This document shows positions 62,597-64,000 of a stretch of 64,000 nucleotides of DNA, one piece after another. This stretch comes from JBOZRQ01 sp050789255 (GTDB lineage: Bacteria; Bacillota; Sulfobacillia; Symbiobacteriales; Symbiobacteriaceae), in the NCBI GenBank assembly GCA_050789255.1, contig JBOZRQ010000020.1, forward strand, positions 100,799-164,798, given 5' to 3'. The translations under genes and the position numbers were made by a program. Numbering within the stretch: position 1 is the first letter of the stretch; each line of letters opens with the position of its first letter. The notes under the pieces were generated by a model. That model worked only from the letters and a program-made list of their open reading frames with translations. It was not told the DNA's origin and did no database searches.

Positions 62597-62659
62597 CCCT
62601 ATACTCAGGCGTGGTGCTTATCGAAAGTATATCCGCAGGTCGTGAAGGTACTGTGGAGG

Positions 62660-62688
62660 TTGGTTCAAGGTCGCCTTCATGGTATGCT
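62660..62688 (+). promoter_or_regulatory. Probable sigmaA promoter of the small redox protein gene
   Basis: TTGGTT and TATGCT with a 17-bp spacer, about 35 bp before the ATG at 62724. The rest of the 62597-62723 gap shows no gene. Confidence 0.5.
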
Positions 62689-62723
62689 GTTAAGGTATAC
62701 ACATAACTAGGAGGCCTATGTAA

Positions 62724-62960
62724 ATGAGCGCCGTCCGCGTCGAGGTATGTAGTTGCTGTGCCATCAAGGAAAAACATGTGGCTGATGCCGTCGCCCGCAT
62801 CCGCGCCGAACATGGCGAAAACGTGGAGATTATCGAACGCAAGTGCCTCGACGTCTGCCTCGAGGCCGCTGCGGTCAAGGTTGAGCAGGAGGTCCTGCTG
62901 GTTCGTGAAAGCGACGTCGAAACCTTCGAGGACAAGGTTCGTGCTGCCCGGGCAAAGTAA
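62724..62960 (+). CDS. Small cysteine-rich (2Fe-2S ferredoxin/thioredoxin-like) protein
   Basis: 78 residues; AGGAGG precedes the ATG. Cysteines at 9, 11, 12 (VCSCCAIKEKH) and 41, 45 (KCLDVCLEAA) in a thioredoxin-like beta-alpha-beta pattern resemble small 2Fe-2S ferredoxin-like proteins found in Firmicutes (DUF1450-like). A redox or metal-binding role is likely but unproven. It is flanked by the cupredoxin and CcdA-like genes, both of which run on the other strand. Confidence 0.75.
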   Translation: MSAVRVEVCSCCAIKEKHVADAVARIRAEHGENVEIIERKCLDVCLEAAAVKVEQEVLLVRESDVETFEDKVRAARAK

Positions 62961-62964
62961 GAGA

Positions 62965-62994
62965 AAGGGCGTCCTGCGTCAGCAGGGCGCCCTT
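62965..62994. terminator. Bidirectional terminator
   Basis: AAGGGCG and CGCCCTT with an inner CCTGC/GCAGG stem and GTCA loop, followed by CGTTTTA on the plus side. It lies between the small redox gene and the convergent CcdA-like gene. Confidence 0.85.
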
Positions 62995-62998
62995 CGTT

Positions 62999-63760
62999 TT
63001 ATATGAGCCAGTAGAGGATGACATCGTTGAAGCCAAGCAGCAGGAACACGATGGCGGCGCCTAGCTTCACGTAACGATCGATGCTCCGCACCTTCTTCAT
63101 CCAGCGGGCTGCCGCCTTGCGTCCGGCCGACAGCGCTGTGGCCCAGAGAATTACAGGGATGCTCGTCCCCACTGCGAAAATCAACGGGAGGATCATTCCG
63201 GCCGGCGCCTCGACGACCAGGGGGATCAGAGCGCCGAAGAAGATCAGCGCCATGGTCGGACAGAAGCCGAGCGAGAAGGCGGCGCCCAGCCAGAACGGCG
63301 GCGACAACCGCTTGGGCATGTGCGCCTGCATCCATTCGGTCACTCGGGCGCCGCTGGAGCTGTTGATCCGAACCAGGCCGGCCAGGTATAAGCCGATCAC
63401 GATCATCATCGGACCGGACAGCCGCCTTAGCATGGCCAGGATTGGGGTCGGGACCTTCAGGCCCAACATCGCCGCAAGAAAGCCCAACGCGAAGTACACT
63501 GCTCCCTTGCCCAGCAGGAAGTCTCGTACGACTTGCCAGAGCGCCCCCTTGCCATCGTCGGATTGGGTGATATACGCAATCGCACCGGCGTTGGCCGAAA
63601 CCTGGCAGGGCGCCAAGCCGCCGAGGAGGCCCAGTACCAAGGCTGACAGGGCCGGAATCGACTGGGCGCCCAGCAGCTGCTGCAAGGGCTCTCCAACCGC
63701 CGCACTGAAATGACTGAGCACGGAATACCACTGCATCGCAGTCTCTGTGAGCCAAGTCAC
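62999..63760 (-). CDS. CcdA/DsbD-like transmembrane thiol transporter
   Basis: 253 residues from GTG 63760 with AGGAG 9 bp upstream. Six membrane helices are visible and the two conserved membrane cysteines of the CcdA/DsbD family are present, Cys52 in LAPCQVSANAG and Cys167 in LGFCPTMALIFF. These proteins carry reducing power across the membrane for cytochrome maturation or disulfide handling; related proteins act in copper homeostasis. The cupredoxin gene just after it on the same strand supports a metal or redox theme. Confidence 0.87.
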   Translation of the reverse strand: MTWLTETAMQWYSVLSHFSAAVGEPLQQLLGAQSIPALSALVLGLLGGLAPCQVSANAGAIAYITQSDDGKGALWQVVRDFLLGKGAVYFALGFLAAMLGLKVPTPILAMLRRLSGPMMIVIGLYLAGLVRINSSSGARVTEWMQAHMPKRLSPPFWLGAAFSLGFCPTMALIFFGALIPLVVEAPAGMILPLIFAVGTSIPVILWATALSAGRKAAARWMKKVRSIDRYVKLGAAIVFLLLGFNDVILYWLI

Positions 63761-63865
63761 GTGTGATCACTCCTGCCACTCACTATAGCAGGGAACTGTG
63801 AAGTTTCCGTGAGGCCTGCTCCCTAAAGACCCCAGCGATTTGGGGCTACTCGTGTCTCATACGCA

Positions 63866-63898
63866 AAGAACCCACCGCATGGTGTGCGGTGGGTTCTT
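63866..63898 (-). terminator. Strong terminator downstream of putative rRNA gene
   Basis: AAGAACCCACCGCA pairs perfectly with TGCGGTGGGTTCTT around TGGTG (14-bp stem). It lies 14 bp after the presumed 3' end of the 5S rRNA gene and fits an rRNA-operon terminator. A smaller CCCCA/TGGGG hairpin sits nearby at about 63829-63846. Confidence 0.8.
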
Positions 63899-63911
63899 GC
63901 TGTAAATAGTT

Positions 63912-64000
63912 TGGGCGGCGACCTACTCGGCTGCGCAGAAAACTCCCTCGGTACCTACCGGGTAGGGCAGGTCTGGAGTTCCGGGAGTTTTCAGCTTGTC
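63912..64000 (-). rRNA. Putative 5S rRNA, 3' part (rest outside window)
   Basis: On the minus strand the sequence ends in GAGTAGGTCGCCGCCC, which matches the conserved 3' strand of 5S rRNA helices (GAGTAGGTCGCCGCC). The region 5' of it contains GGTACCGAGGGAG and is less typical of 5S, so the call rests on the 3' end and on the adjacent strong terminator. The 5' half lies beyond the window. Confidence 0.65.

Overview
The window is GC-rich, densely coded and mostly on the minus strand. Gene content points to a Gram-positive-lineage Firmicute with an S-layer, probably a high-GC clostridium-like organism such as Symbiobacterium or a relative. This is inferred from SLH-anchored proteins, a dlt operon, an HPr/EI/LevR-type PTS, a Tcp-type (Gram-positive) secretion module, a Rap-like TPR gene, strong Shine-Dalgarno sites and frequent GTG/TTG starts. 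The species cannot be proved from the sequence alone. No integrase, transposase, CRISPR array or tRNA was seen.

Layout. 1-4125: a truncated dCache sensor, an SLH protein, a GNAT acetyltransferase and a creatininase-family amidohydrolase. 4199-12965 (minus): a run of seven tightly spaced genes, starting with a stalk-domain/cohesin protein and a cohesin/dockerin protein and continuing into a compact type IV secretion-like module (TcpC, small pilin-like protein, TcpE, VirB4/TcpF ATPase, VirB6/TcpH membrane protein). 13142-30446 (minus): a surface-protein locus with a second stalk-cohesin gene, a second cohesin-dockerin gene, a 2968-residue cohesin/Ig-repeat/SLH anchor protein and an 1883-residue cohesin/dockerin protein. 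No carbohydrate-active enzyme is seen, so this looks like a non-cellulosomal cohesin-dockerin surface network.

30637-34776 (minus): a three-gene operon (HTH regulator, conserved protein, and a fusion of a class III aminotransferase with an acyl-ACP-reductase-like domain) behind a promoter studded with TTGTGCACAA palindromes. 35038-39290 (plus): dltD-dltX-dltA-dltB-dltC for D-alanylation of teichoic acids, including a 35-residue DltX. 39317-42837: an SLH/propeller protein, a toxin-antitoxin pair, an SRPBCC protein and a DinB-like protein.

42929-54468: a sugar-acid module. One minus-strand operon holds a LevR-like sigma-54 activator, galactitol-family EIIA, EIIB and EIIC, an IlvD/Edd dehydratase, KDPG aldolase, HPr and EI. 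A sigma-54 promoter lies directly in front of the activator gene. Two more sigma-54 promoters diverge from between a 2-hydroxyacid dehydrogenase and a HAD phosphatase and share a TGTGGTCCACA palindrome with the first. Together the genes suggest PTS uptake of a sugar acid followed by Entner-Doudoroff-type cleavage.

54548-64000: a fold-type-II PLP enzyme, an unknown exported protein, a TPR protein followed by a 38-residue exported peptide (Rap/Phr-like), an ArsR-family repressor, an MGDG-synthase-like glycosyltransferase, an OmpR/histidine-kinase pair, a cupredoxin lacking its export signal, a small cysteine-rich redox protein, a CcdA-like membrane protein and, at the right edge, what appears to be the 3' part of a 5S rRNA gene on the minus strand.
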